From Symmetrospora coprosmae (taxonomy: Eukaryota; Basidiomycota; Cystobasidiomycetes; Symmetrosporaceae), in contig VUYT01000047.1 in NCBI GenBank assembly GCA_008802785.1, forward strand, positions 28,155-92,154: a stretch of DNA of 64,000 nt, in the 5' to 3' direction. Numbering within the stretch: the first letter of the stretch is position 1; every line of letters starts with the position of its first letter. Below are positions 23,255 to 34,099 of the stretch, in pieces. The notes under the pieces were generated by a model. The model was not told where the DNA came from. It saw only the letters and a program-made list of their open reading frames with translations, and searched no databases. The position numbers and the translations under genes are program-made.

Positions 23255-23954
23255 GTCTCTTGCCACGTGCAGGAGTCTAGAGTTCTTGTCAGCCAGCCTT
23301 CATTGTCGGAATAGCCCTCGGGCTGTTTGGCCCGCGAGAGACAGGTACGGTCTGGAGCCAGCCGGAACCACCCCACATGCTTGCAGCCTTTTCGCCTCTC
23401 TCGACTTCCTCGTTGTCATTGGTAGCAGAGCAGAGTGTGGGCGCAAGTGAAAACACAAAACACCGACCATCTAGGTTTCGCGTTTCCTTCGCCTCGCACA
23501 TCTTGGCTGTCCTGTATCGCATCGCCCGTGTACAGGGCCCCTCGATTGCCGGGCCTCATATAGACGGTCCTCCCGAAGCCAGATCCTGCATGTCTGTCCG
23601 CCTCCAAGTGGCCTTGAGCGCCTGCTGGAGCGGCGTCGTGCTGCGATATTCTGAGCACAACGAGGAGAATGAGGCTGGAGGCAGATGCGCATATGATATA
23701 TCAGCGTGACCGCTACGACGTTTATTCTCAGTGAGGAACTGCTACTCACCTCTCCGGATTGTGCAGTGGTACGCGAGCGCGCTCGAGCTCGAGTCGGTAC
23801 GCGGAGCTTGTTGTCGCCTGCACGAAGCTCGGCGCAACGGCAGATAGAGTGAAGCGCTGCCGGCAGCGGGACACGGAACCGTATCTCAAGCTGCCGAGTC
23901 GTTGCCAGGTTTTCCTAACTTCCTTTTCTGCTTCTAGCCTTGCTGTAGCCTTGC
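23255..23954. other. Convergent 3' flanks of RPL7 and PSF1 (700 nt)
   Basis: Between two genes that end toward each other. No convincing coding sequence; expected to hold both 3' UTRs. Confidence 0.5.
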
Positions 23955-24602
23955 TCAATCGTGCACCTCCTCGAGGAACTCTTGCGCGAGCAGCCTCTCT
24001 ACGTCGGCCCTGCGCACAAAGACGAGGCTGCCTTTCCTGAACTCGACAGTCCCCTGCTCCGTCTCTATCTCTCCCACATCGCGGAGGACCCTGACTTGGA
24101 CGTGGAGCTCCTTTGGCGGGCGTTCAAGATTCCCGCCGGCAGACAGGTCGACAGCGTCGATGAAGGCCGACTTGTACTCGCGGACGAGGTTGGCGTAGCT
24201 GCGGATAAAGTCGGTCTCGGAGGGCGAGATGTTCCTGCGGACCTGGTCTGCGGCGGATGTGCACGACGAGGACGCGAGCAGGCCTGCGAGGTTGCTGCCG
24301 GAGTTGCCGATCCCGCTGTCCCAGAAGAGGTCGCGGAGGAGCTCGACGCGCTGGTGGTGATATGCGAGGAGGGCGCGCTTGTTGCGGCGCATGGTGAGCG
24401 CAGCTACGGTGAGCGAACACACGGCTGCGTCGTCGTTGGCAATCTGCGAGAGGACCTCGGTCCCTGCCTGGATCTGCTCGTTGAGGGAGCGCGTCTCGCG
24501 GGCGAGCAGACGGACTGACTCGTCCTGGTAGGTCCGGAGGAGTGAGGTTGCGTTGGACCGTGCGCCTTCCTGGACTAGTCCCAGCGCTGTGTCTCCGATC
24601 AT
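23955..24602 (-). CDS. PSF1: GINS complex subunit Psf1
   Basis: Subunit of the GINS tetramer (Sld5-Psf1-Psf2-Psf3), part of the CMG replicative helicase. Single exon of 215 residues, close to the usual 200. The N-terminal A domain is helical: MIGDTALGLVQEGARSNATS, YQDESVRLLARETRSLNEQI, then TMRRNKRALLAYHHQRVELL with the conserved basic run. The C-terminal B domain has the signature VRVLRDVGEIETEQGTVEF and SLVFVRRADVERLLAQEFLE, matching other Psf1 proteins. Start at MIGDTAL, the usual family position. It shares a 356-nt divergent promoter with the GT32 gene. A second GINS subunit is encoded at 52081-53069. Confidence 0.92.
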   Translation of the reverse strand: MIGDTALGLVQEGARSNATSLLRTYQDESVRLLARETRSLNEQIQAGTEVLSQIANDDAAVCSLTVAALTMRRNKRALLAYHHQRVELLRDLFWDSGIGNSGSNLAGLLASSSCTSAADQVRRNISPSETDFIRSYANLVREYKSAFIDAVDLSAGGNLERPPKELHVQVRVLRDVGEIETEQGTVEFRKGSLVFVRRADVERLLAQEFLEEVHD

Positions 24603-24958
24603 GGCTGTGGTGTACTGGCGCGTGGGTGTCTTTTGAGGGGTGGTTGCTGCTCTCGATGCTGTTGTCGCGTGTCCAGACGCGCGAACCACAGGAGGGGGAG
24701 GAGGGGAGAGGGGAGAGATGGAGAGAATATAGTGGGCTGAATGTAGAATGGGCGGGAGTAGTACTGACACCCGTGTAGAAAGCTGCAACACTCTCAAGCG
24801 GAGGAGAGTCGAGCGATGCGATGAGTGCGTCAGAGAGCAAGAGCAGAACGGCAGACGAGACGCGTGCGTGCGGGCGGGCGCACCTCTCTTCCCTCTCAGC
24901 ACCGCACATATCAGATAGTACGGCCATCAGCAGCAGGCCTCTGCACACCAGAGAGCGC
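24603..24958. promoter_or_regulatory. Divergent promoter between PSF1 and the GT32 gene
   Basis: 356 nt separating two start codons. Open frames across it in both directions lack Met starts at conserved places, so it is read as shared promoter and 5' UTR. It includes a G/A-rich block near 24690-24730. Confidence 0.45.
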
Positions 24959-26621
24959 ATGCATCCCTTCTCGCAGGATGCCAACATTGCCCTGACACAG
25001 GCTCAGCAGCGGGATCACCGCAATGGTCCGCGCAGAGGGACGCTGTCCACCTCGGGGCTGGCGGCAGCAGCAGGAGGAGCAGGAGGGACGAGCGGGGCTG
25101 CCTCGAATCGCCTGCCCACCTATATCGACTACAGCAAGCCCGGGTCTGCTGCGTCGTCCACTGTGCGCGACATCCTGAGCATTGACGGGAATGACGACAA
25201 GTACCGCAAAGGCGGATGGAGGAACCGCCTCATTGCAAGAGCCAACAGGGCGCAGGGCGTGCTGGGGGCATTGCAGAGGAGCAGCATACGTGCGGGCGTG
25301 CTCGAGCAGAAGTTCTGGTGGAGGCTGCTTGCGCTGCTGCTGGTCCTCGTTCTCGCTGCTGTAAGTCCCAGTTCGTCGCACGGCATGCGCACTGAAATCA
25401 GGCACACGGCACGCACGGGCGTCTACGTAAGACTAACACTTTCCGTCCCAAATGGCCCCCCGCACGCAGCTCGGGCTGTTTGTCAGATCCTACGAGACGC
25501 ACATTGAGATGTCATTCTACTCGAAGAACTGGGTCAATCGCGTCATCCAGCCCGTCCCCCCGCTGTCAGGGACGTGTTTCGCCTCGCCAGGCCTGCAGGC
25601 CAGCTACAACGCCACCGCATCGATAGCATCCTCCGTCTCTACGGCACATGCGCACTCGCTCGTCCTGAACCCGGGCATCAACATGCGCTTCGGGATGGAC
25701 TGCTATCACTTCAGCCGGCAGCTCCCTTCGACACCTCTCCCCGGACAGACCCTGCCAGAGTTCACCATCTTCCACCTGTACTGGCGCGCAGACCTGACCC
25801 CGCTCGGCCAGCGTCAGATCGAGCTCCTTAAGAGCATCCTCGTCACGCAAGAGCCGCGCGACAAGACGTCCATCATCCTCTGGACGAACGACGTCCAGGG
25901 TCTCCTTGAAGATCCGCTGCTGCAGGGCATCCTCCCAAAAGCGGGCGGTCGCCTCAGCGTGCGGCACGCCGACTGCTACAAGTTAGCTACAGGCACGCCG
26001 ATGGAGGGGCATGCGCTGCTTGCAAAGGGCGGGACAGACGCGCGAGCGTGGCTCGATGGCGACCTCGTGCGCGTGCTCGTCCTGTACGCATACGGCGGCG
26101 TCTGGGTCGACATGGACACGCTGCTCGTGAGGAGCATGTATCCGCTGCTCGAGCAGGAGTTTGTCACGCAGTGGGACTGCTACGACAAGCCGTACGCCCC
26201 GCTCAACGGCGCCATCATGCACTTCTACGCGCGCTCGCCCTACCTCTGCGAGATGCTCCACATCATGGCGACCGGCCCGTCGCCGCGGCCCAAGACGACA
26301 GACTGGGGCTCGCTGCTGTACCATCAGCTCCACCGCCGCCTGCTCCAAGAAGGCATCCGGCCGTTCGCTGTGCTGCCCTACTGCCTCACCGACGGCCGCA
26401 GCTGCAGGCTCGACAACCGCCTACCAGATCCGTTTGACAAGGACGATAGGTATACATCCACCCCAGCAGGCTGGAAGCAGGTCCAGACGCAGGTCCAGAG
26501 CGTCTTTAGCATACACCTGCATAACCAGTGGGCCAAGACGTGGCCCAGGGGTGGATGGCTGGACAAGCTTGTTGTGCAAGGCATACAGCAACGCTGGGAT
26601 GCATTGGAAACGGGCGGATGA
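24959..26621 (+). CDS. Golgi alpha-mannosyltransferase, family GT32 (Och1-like)
   Basis: Type II membrane glycosyltransferase acting in Golgi glycan elongation. Two exons, 24959-25360 and 25470-26621, give 517 residues. The cytosolic tail (about 115 residues, basic, Gly/Ser-rich) is followed by a signal-anchor WWRLLALLLVLVLAALGLFV. The lumenal catalytic part has TSIILWTNDVQ, HADCYKLATGTPM, GDLVRVLVLYAYGG and the DXD metal/sugar-nucleotide motif in GVWVDMDTLLVRSM, then NGAIMHFYARSP, the order typical of GT32. The C-terminal IHLHNQWAKTWPRGGW is also conserved. Start at MHPFSQDAN; an upstream in-frame ATG at 24821 would overlap the divergent promoter. Sugar specificity is inferred from family. 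Confidence 0.88.
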
Positions 26622-27136
26622 TGAATGGAGATTCACAAGTTGACATTAGAGGGGAGTCCGTCTGTCTGCGCCGCGCTGAGAGATTGGTGCTCATTCCGCT
26701 CGCAGCCGTATAGACAGATGGACCAGAGGCTAGAAGACAGCGAGTGGCCCAGCTTCTAAACACGACCTCGCACGCTTGTGCTGCTTTGGCGGTAGCACGG
26801 CCGTATCAGGCAGTAGCTGCAGCTCACGATGCGCTCTCGCCAGTGCCAGGCGACCCGTGACTGCGCAGCACACGTCAATGCGGTCGCTTCAAGCGGGCAA
26901 AATCGTCCGGTGGCCGCAGTATCAACACCATGCCGTCCCGAAGCAGGCACACTCGCACATCGTGACATGCATATTAGATTGAATTTCACACGTAGAATGC
27001 AGTAGATGGATACACATATGGGGTGCACTTGGGTAATGCTACACTTGAATGCTTGAATGCTTGAATGCTTGGGAGATGGTATCTTGGCGTGTATGTAGGA
27101 TGAAGAGCCAGAAACTGGGTCTGATATCGAATATGT
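26622..27136. other. Convergent spacer (515 nt) with a short tandem repeat
   Basis: Lies between the stops of the GT32 gene and the first PalI-like gene. It contains an 8-bp tandem repeat (listed separately) and no gene. Confidence 0.5.
27044..27071. repeat. Short tandem repeat, unit CTTGAATG
   Basis: Three full copies of CTTGAATG plus a half copy, in the 3' flank of the minus-strand PalI-like gene. Probably polymerase slippage; no function is implied. Confidence 0.9.
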
Positions 27137-28409
27137 CTAGTAACGAGGGCTGCGCTGCCAGAAGCGGCGCTTCTCCTGCATTGGGGTGCCGTAGGTATCG
27201 ACTGGCACGACAGGGTTGCCGTAGGCATCGACAGCAGTGGGATTGCCGTAGGTACTGTTCGACGAGATCCGATCCGCCTCCTTGTTCCTCCTCTTCTCCT
27301 TGCGGGCGTGGCGTGAGCCGAAGCAGACTGTGAACGCGGCCAAGAGGAGGAGGATGGTAGCGGCGACGACCTGGATGCGGGAACGACGAAGTCAGGCCTA
27401 GAACTCCGCGGAACTTCGAAAGGGGCCGAGGCACGTACCATCCAGTAGGCATTGGAGAGCGACGCAGGGCTGCCTGCGACATCTCGGTTGATGCGGTTAC
27501 GGGCGACGACAAAGAGGATGGAATCGCAGATCAAGGCGACCAGGCAGACCAGGAAAGCGAAGAATCTGGGGACAGCATTCGGCTCGTCAGCATCGTTGTC
27601 CGACCTAGGATGCGTATGTAGGTGAGGGAAGACCAACGAGACGAGACTGCCGATTGTGTCGAGGATGACGTTGGTGGTGAGCGAGATGAGAATGGCAATG
27701 AGGGTGATGGCGGCCGCGACTGTAATATGAAAGCGTCAGCTAATTGGCCAGAAGGCTTTGAACCATAGTTTCCGTGTTGCGCTTACTAGGGTGCAGAATC
27801 AGGGTGTACGTCAGGTTGCGGACGACCGAGCCGCTGATGTCGCCCAGTTGACCGAATTGCTCGACGGCAGCTTCGGCATTGTATCCCAGGCGAGCACCAG
27901 AGGACTGCCAGTCGCCGCCGACGGCTTGGACGACGTAGCCCCAGTTACCGAAGCGCAGCTGCACGCCATTGGTCTCGGCCTCGAGGAAGCTTTGGTCGGA
28001 AGGCGAGGCAGGTCAGCATGTGCTCGACGGGAACCTTCAGCATTCTCCAATGTGCGTCAGCTCACTAGATGGCCCGCCATGTCGGCGCAGACACGCTGAC
28101 TGTTGTGTAGGGAAGCAAATGCAAGGTCAGACGCTGCTCCCGAGGAGACGCGCAGACGGCAGAAGGCGGCTCACCGAAAATGAGGAGGACGAATGCGGCG
28201 AAGGCGAAGAAGACGCTGTGGGAAGGAAATGGTGAGGGGAGAAGCGCGTGAGTCAGTCGCCGGAGAAGCCTGCGAACGCGTCGACGGCAGAAGGGTGAGT
28301 CAGTCTTACCCAGGACCTGCAGTAAAAGAAGCATGAGAGCGCGAATCAGTATCTGCCAAGATGGCCTGCCTTCTCCATGGCGGTACTCACCCTGTCGAAG
28401 AATGCTCAT
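27137..28409 (-). CDS. SUR7/PalI-family tetraspan membrane protein (copy 1)
   Basis: Predicted four-helix plasma-membrane protein of the SUR7/PalI (Rim9) group, involved in eisosomes or alkaline pH sensing. It starts with a six-codon exon MSILRQ, then several short exons: VFFAFAAFVLLIFGE (TM1), an extracellular loop SFLEAETNGVQLRFGNWGYV and DISGSVVRNLTYTLILHP, AAAITLIAILISLTTNVILD (TM2), FFAFLVCLVALICDSILFVV (TM3) and VVAATILLLLAAFTVCFGSR (TM4). The cytosolic tail is basic and Gly/Tyr/Pro repeated (STYGNPTAVDAYGNPVVPV), ending EKRRFWQRSPRY. The next gene upstream on the same strand encodes a paralogue with the same exon plan. Confidence 0.82.
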
Positions 28410-29097
28410 GTTAGCTGCTGCGGAGGAGGTGGATTGTGCAGGAGAGGCTGGGTGGCGACAGGCTGGCTTTCGATGAAGCGGTTGCAAGTATGGTAGAAAC
28501 GGAAGAGGAAGAAGAGGGAGGAAGAGCAGGCGTCCCTTTATGTATACGCATTCTCGCCTGCTTGTGCTTGTGCGCTGTGCGTCACCGCCTTGCTTTGTCG
28601 CGCACGTCAAGCGGTGCCGCGCGCAGCTCGTGCTTGACGTCGCGCGTCCGGTGCAGCCCGATGACGTAAGGACCCGGGCTGAATTGGGCAAAATGGCACG
28701 TGCACGCAAACGACCCCGAAAGGAAACAAGCTGACGTCAGCCTCAAGTGCTCGAGGAGTTGCCTTCTGCTCGAACGTCCACTCGTACTCACAGTATCGTC
28801 AACGTTCTTCATGCTTCAGAGTGAGCTCCGTCGGGCTCTGCCTACTGCCCTGGATGAGCTGGGCGGGGTCTTCGAATCTTGTACCGGTACCGACACCGGC
28901 CAGCTTATACCCCACTCCGGTGAAGAGGGCCGCTCGGACACGCTCAAGAAGTGCGGGAGCATGGAGTAACATCGCATTGTTGTATTACGAGCTTCACTGC
29001 GGAGCCGTGTCTCTCCCGAGCTAGCTGGGTATCGTTATGGAAGGACCGTGACATGATTGAGCATAACAACCGACCTGGCCCCCCTGCTATGACTGCA
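28410..29097. other. Spacer between the tandem PalI-like genes (688 nt)
   Basis: Promoter of copy 1 and 3' flank of copy 2. Two in-frame Met-start frames on the plus strand (28700 and 28951) have no domain; no gene is supported. Confidence 0.5.
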
Positions 29098-30186
29098 TCA
29101 GTACTTCCTTCTCTGCCACCAGTGAGTCTTCTCCGACATGGTCGGCTCCCCCGCGACCGAGCTGCGCCTGGCCGCTGTGCTCTCCCTCCGCTTTGCTCTG
29201 CGGGCGTGGCAGGAGCCGAAGCAGACCGTGAGGGCGGCGAGGAAGAGCAGGATTGTGGCAGCAACAGCGAGCCAGAACGCGTTCGAAAGGTGGGCGGGAT
29301 CGCCTGGGAGGATGTTGTTGATGCGGCGACGAGCTGTAACGTAAAGCGCGGCCGAGCAGGCGAGTGCAACGGCAGACACGAGGAAGGCGAGGAAGCTGAA
29401 CGTGATGGGGCTGAAAGCTTCAGCGCGATCTTTCCATGCGACTTCTGCAGCAGCACATGGACTCACGCGATGACGCTGCCGATGATATCGAGGATGACCG
29501 AAGTGGACAGGGATACCAGGATAGCAAGAAGCGCGAGGAAAGCCGCGATCGGATAGAGGACGTTGGCGTACGTCAAGCCCTTGATGACTGCTCCAGCGAG
29601 GTTGGCGCCATCGCCAAAGTTGTCGAGGAAGTCGACGCCAGTCGAGGGGATGACATCCGTCACTTGCTCGAGGCCCCACCCGAGGCGGGTGGAGGATTTG
29701 CGCCAGCCGTCTGCACCGATGCGGTAGATGTAGCCGTAGGAACCGATGCGCAGCTCGAAAGGTCCAGGACCGTCGACCTCAAGGAAGCTGTGGGCGGTGA
29801 ATGCAAGCGTGATCAGTCTGGATCACTCGAACACGCTCGACTCAAGAGGCACTCACTAGAAAGTCCTCGTGACCGGCGCCGAGATGCTGTGAAATCGTGT
29901 GCGAATCAGTGTGTGTCTCAGGCGCCAACGGGCTTGTACTCGAGCTATGACTGACCTGATGAGGATGAGTAGCACGAAAGCGGCAAACAGGAAGAAGACG
30001 CTGTATAGAGGAAGTAGAACCCGTCAGACTAGGTGTGTCTCCACGAAGCGGCCATTTGCATTGAGGGAGGCAGCATACCCTGGGCCTGAAAGCAATGCGC
30101 CTGAGTTCAGCGAGAACCAAACGCAGCAGCGGCCAAAGTGCGCGAGAGAGCGTTCAGAACTCACCTTGTCGCAGAAGGTTGACCAT
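29098..30186 (-). CDS. SUR7/PalI-family tetraspan membrane protein (copy 2)
   Basis: Paralogue of the gene at 27137-28409, in the same orientation. It has the same short start exon (MVNLLRQ versus MSILRQ), an extracellular loop SFLEVDGPGPFELRIGSYGY, and helices YPIAAFLALLAILVSLSTSV, SFLAFLVSAVALACSAALYV and AVAATILLFLAALTVCFGSC. The motif ILPGDPAHLSNAFW parallels VAGSPASLSNAYW of copy 1, and both end in a basic tail with WQR (HWWQRRKY here). Identity is highest in helices 3-4 and in the intron positions, showing local duplication. Function is inferred only from family. Confidence 0.82.
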
Positions 30187-30581
30187 CGTTGTCAGTGAGC
30201 GTGGGTCTAGAGTGAAGGGATCAGGATGCAGCAGAAGGAGAAGGGCAGACCTGTCTGAGGCCGCACAGTGATACAGAAGAATTCGACGGCGTCGTGTGAG
30301 CTTTGGCGTCGTGTTGGGCGCCCCTGACTCCGCGCGCAGCCCCTGTCGCGTCATGGCGCGGTGCGAAGGCGGGGAGCTACGGGTCGCTTGCGCAAGCGTT
30401 GTGAGGGGGCTCCACACTGTGCATGCGTGTGCACCAGCTGGCTTCCCAGTGCGATACTCGTTAGCGCGTCCTCGTCTTCCTCGACCTAGACGTCAAGCCG
30501 TCCGAGCCGCTCGCGACAAGCGCGTCCGTCCCCTTGTCCAGCTCCAAACTCGGAGGGCTCGGGCATTCTTACTGGCGGACG
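30187..30581. promoter_or_regulatory. Divergent promoter region (395 nt)
   Basis: Separates the start of PalI-like copy 2 (minus) from the start of the flavin oxidoreductase (plus). No gene is seen inside. Confidence 0.45.
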
Positions 30582-32586
30582 ATGGTAGCTGACGTCGTTG
30601 CGACTTCAAAACTGGAAGATGAGAGCGAGCCGTCGCCTTCCTTTGCGGACCCGATAACCTTGTGCAATGGCGGTCCGGTCGCGAAGAATCGCCTGGTCAA
30701 GGTGAACTCGGTCCTCCGCAGCCCTCTTCTGGAAGATCGCTCGAAACGCGCCTCTGGATCTCGACATTGACTCTAAGACGGCTTTGCTTTCTTCGCTTCT
30801 GCTCAGGCTGCCATGGTCGAAGGTCTCTGCTCCGTCTTCACTGGCCAACCGAACGAATCTCACTTCGCGCTATACCGTCGGTGGGCTGAAGCCGACTACG
30901 GCATGGTTATTTCCGGTGCGCGTGATCTGCTGTGGAGCAATCCTCACTCTGCCTACTGACTTCTAGACGCGGTTGACACGAAGGCAACGTCAACGTGGAC
31001 CCCAAGTACAGCGGCACCCCCGGCGATCTGCGACTCCCTGCCGACCTCTCTCCCGCAGCTCTATCTCCGTGGACCGCACTGGCAAAGAGCATGTCCCTGC
31101 ATGCGAGTGTGGGTATCCTGCAGCTCGTGCACACAGGCCGACAATCTGTTCGCTGTGCAGGCCGGTGGCCATGGGAGCTGGCGCTCGGCCCGAGCGCGGT
31201 GAGGGTATCCACAAATCCGCCGAGCTGGGTCGGACAGCTCGTGGAGAAAGTCGCATTCCAAGTCCCGCGCGCGATGACGACTCGCGATATCGAGGATGTC
31301 ACGGCCCGGTTCGTGCGGGGATCCCGGCTGGCCCGGGTGGCCGGCTTTCAGGGTGCCCAATTGCATGCAAGGTGCGCTGCACGCTCGGCACAGTCTCTCT
31401 GAACCTACACTGACATGATATTTTCCCCAGCCATGGCTACTTGCTCTCTTCCTTCCTGTCTCCCAAGGTGGGGGCGAATGGTCTCCAACGGGTCGACAGG
31501 ATGTGCCTGACGATTGCCTCGACAGACAAATCTCCGCACCGATGACTACGGCGGGTCACCTCGCAAGCGTCTGGAAATAGTTCTGGACCTCGTCGAGGCA
31601 GTTCGAACACAATGCCCGAGGCCTTTTGTCCTTGGTATCAAGCTCAACGCGGCCGACTATCTCGTGAGGCAGACGGCTTAGAAGACGAGATCCTTCGCAT
31701 CCGTCCTGTACTGAAGTGCAGTCCATTCCCTGCCTGCAGGACGGAGGACTTGATGTAGGCACTGGCCGGCTCTTTCCTTCTCGGGGCGTTGACGGATATT
31801 GCTGAACCATTGACTTGTCCTCAACAGGAGGAAGAAGCCCTCTTGCACGTCAAATGGCTATCAGAGCAAGGCGGTCTAGACTTCATCGAGGTGAGTCAAG
31901 CTGGCGTGGCTGCTCCTGGGACGCTATTCCCAGCTGACTGCTTACAAGTCCCGCAGATCTCTGGCGGCTCCTACGAGTCCCTTGCCTTTCTCGAGCGAAC
32001 CGCCTCTTCTGCATTGACCTCGGCACAAAGCACGCAGAACTCGAGCACACACACATCCCGCCGAGAAGCCATCTTTGCCTCTTTCGCTGCGCAGGCCAAG
32101 CGTGTCGCTACGTCAGCAGCGGTGTCGTTCGGCAGACACGCGCCGCTCATCATGTGCACTGGCGGCTTTAAGACGCTCGACGGCATCGAGCACGCCATGT
32201 GCGATGATGGCATCGACCTCATCGGCCTCGGGCGGGCAGCAGCGGCCGACCCGGACCTGCCACAGAGGTTGCTTGCGAGTCAGCGGAGGCCTAAGGGAGC
32301 CAGCGACAAGGCTGTACAGTGCAAAGAGTATAGTGTGACGGGAGGCGAGTGGCTGCAGGCGCTTGTCCCGCTCAAGCTCGTCGGCGGAAGTCTGGTCACC
32401 CTATGGCATCAGATGCAGATGCACAGGATCGCAAGGGGCGCAGAACCGGATCTGAGCAGAAGGTACGAGGGCCTGTTGCTGCGGGAAGTAGCTGCTGCTC
32501 TGTCGTTGAAGACAGCACGGACCTTCCTGGTAGCGATCTTGTCAGTATTGGTAGCTGGCGTCGCATGCACACGCTTGTCAGGATAG
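30582..32586 (+). CDS. NADH:flavin oxidoreductase, Old Yellow Enzyme family
   Basis: FMN-dependent ene-reductase-like enzyme. Seven exons keep phase: 30582-30701, 30807-30915, 30984-31371, 31431-31467, 31526-31663, 31828-31890, 31957-32586, giving 494 residues. The TIM barrel begins ADPITLCNGGPVAKNRLVK then AAMVEGL; LQLVHTGRQS and GRWPWELALGPSAV follow; the joined LHASHGYLLSSFLSPK gives the substrate-binding HxxH-like pair region; TDDYGGSPRKRLEIVLDLV, DFIEISGGSYES and the phosphate-binding MCTGGFKT..IGLGRAAAADP complete the fold. A C-terminal hydrophobic segment FLVAILSVLVAGVACTRL may anchor it to a membrane. The fungal yqjM/OPR-like subgroup fits best; the substrate is unknown. Confidence 0.88.
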
Positions 32587-32761
32587 TCCGAGTCAAGCCG
32601 GTGACAGGGGCGCTTTTGCTCTCATGAGTCCACGACGCATTGGAAGGGTGTCATAGTTGCTCCTGTTGCTATATTGCTGGCAGTCTGAACGAAATAGACA
32701 GAATGCGCATGCAGAAAGGCCCAACCTCGAGGAACAAGATCTTCTCGCTTGACGGACGCGA

Positions 32762-33439
32762 TTAGTATGGTGCGGCGGCAGCCTGGCACGCCTTGAACTG
32801 GTCACTGCAGTGTGGAAGTAGTATGTCAGCAGGGTGAATGAGCACATGTGTTGGTAAAGTCGAAATGCGACCAACAGGTAGTATTGACACGGAGCTGCGT
32901 CGCCCTTGGTCGCAGTCAAGCAGTTGGCAAAGTCCTTTGCAATGTTCTCGCAAGCGTTGGGTGCCTGCTGCTGTTGCTGCTGCTGGACGTAGCCCTGGTT
33001 CTGGTCGTACGTTGCCTGGACGGACTGGGGTGCAGCGGCCGCCTCGGCTGGCTGCTGGCTCGACCCGTTCCATCCGAGGGCGTTTCCGATGCCGCGGGCC
33101 ATGGTGTGCCCGACGGCGATGCTGGCCGCATTCGCTGCAATCTGGCCCATCATGCCCGGGCCCTGGGACTGGGGCATTGTCGCCGGCACGCTCGAGTACG
33201 GCTGCTGCTGCTGAGCAGGGGGTGCCGCCTGGCGGGCAGCAGGAGGGGCGGCGGAGCGCGCTGCCGGGGCAGGAGCGGAGCGCGAAGAGCTGGATCGGCC
33301 GCCGCCGCTGCTTCGAGATGATCGCTGTGCACGATCCCAGTGGAGAAGCGTCAGCATTTGGTAGGTACACTGGTCGAGCTGCCCGAATCCTGCCGATTCA
33401 GGTCTCGAGCTCCACCTTTTTTCTGGCACTCACGGGCAT
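32762..33439 (-). CDS. MIX17: Twin CX9C protein Mix17/CHCHD2-like
   Basis: Mitochondrial intermembrane-space protein imported by the Mia40 disulfide relay. Three exons: 33439-33434, 33324-32876, 32804-32762, giving 165 residues. The first exon holds only ATG CCC; splicing yields MPRSSRSSGGGRSSS, the normal Mix17 start. A Pro/Ala/Gln-rich region is followed by the conserved Gly-rich hydrophobic part IAANAASIAVGHTMARGIGN. The CHCH domain is exact: C-ENIAKDFAN-C, then C-QYYLDQFKA-C, each with nine residues between cysteines; the second motif is completed across the last intron. It ends QAAAAPY. Human relatives are CHCHD2/CHCHD10. Confidence 0.92.
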
Positions 33440-34099
33440 GGTCAAGGGATCTGATCAGGGGGTGGATCCTCGGAGTAGAAAGGTGCGACACCAGATGGGC
33501 GTTATTCCGTGTACGGTCGTGGAGGTTGGTCCAGGAAAGGGAGAGACTCCGGCAGGTACCGGTAGTGGGCGGCCCCAGGCTTGCGCGTGCAAGTGGCGGC
33601 GGACCCGATCGGGCTGCCGAAGAGTCGAGAAAGCGGGCCCGCAGGGAGAGGCGATACTTACTCGTACAGGACAGACCAGGTTGGCGGGTCCAATGGCACG
33701 TACACGCATGACACTGTGAATGGCGTTCGAGAACCGTACAATTGCAGTCATGGCGCTATCGCCGGGCTTTGGTACAGGACAAGCACACGCGCGACTCCGG
33801 TGGCGAACGGCTATATGAGAACAACCTGATGTGGGGATGCCCAATACTATGCAACGCAGAGCATGTGTGCAGTGTCCCCGTGTGCATGTCTACTCTATCG
33901 TGTCGGATGGAAGCGGTCTCTGTGTACACTGCACTGGCAGGAATTGGGGGATTGGTTAATCACGCGCCCTGAGCCGTGGTCGCAGGCGCGTCTGTGAGCT
34001 CGTCTCTTTCTGTTCCCTTGCACCACCCCGGTTGGGACGAGGCTCCTCATTGAAGGGCCTCTTATACTTCACCATCACACTCTGTGAATACCAGTAGCA
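33440..34099. promoter_or_regulatory. Divergent promoter region (660 nt)
   Basis: Lies between MIX17 (minus) and the MFS transporter gene (plus). Short open frames only; a pyrimidine-rich stretch precedes the transporter start. Confidence 0.45.
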
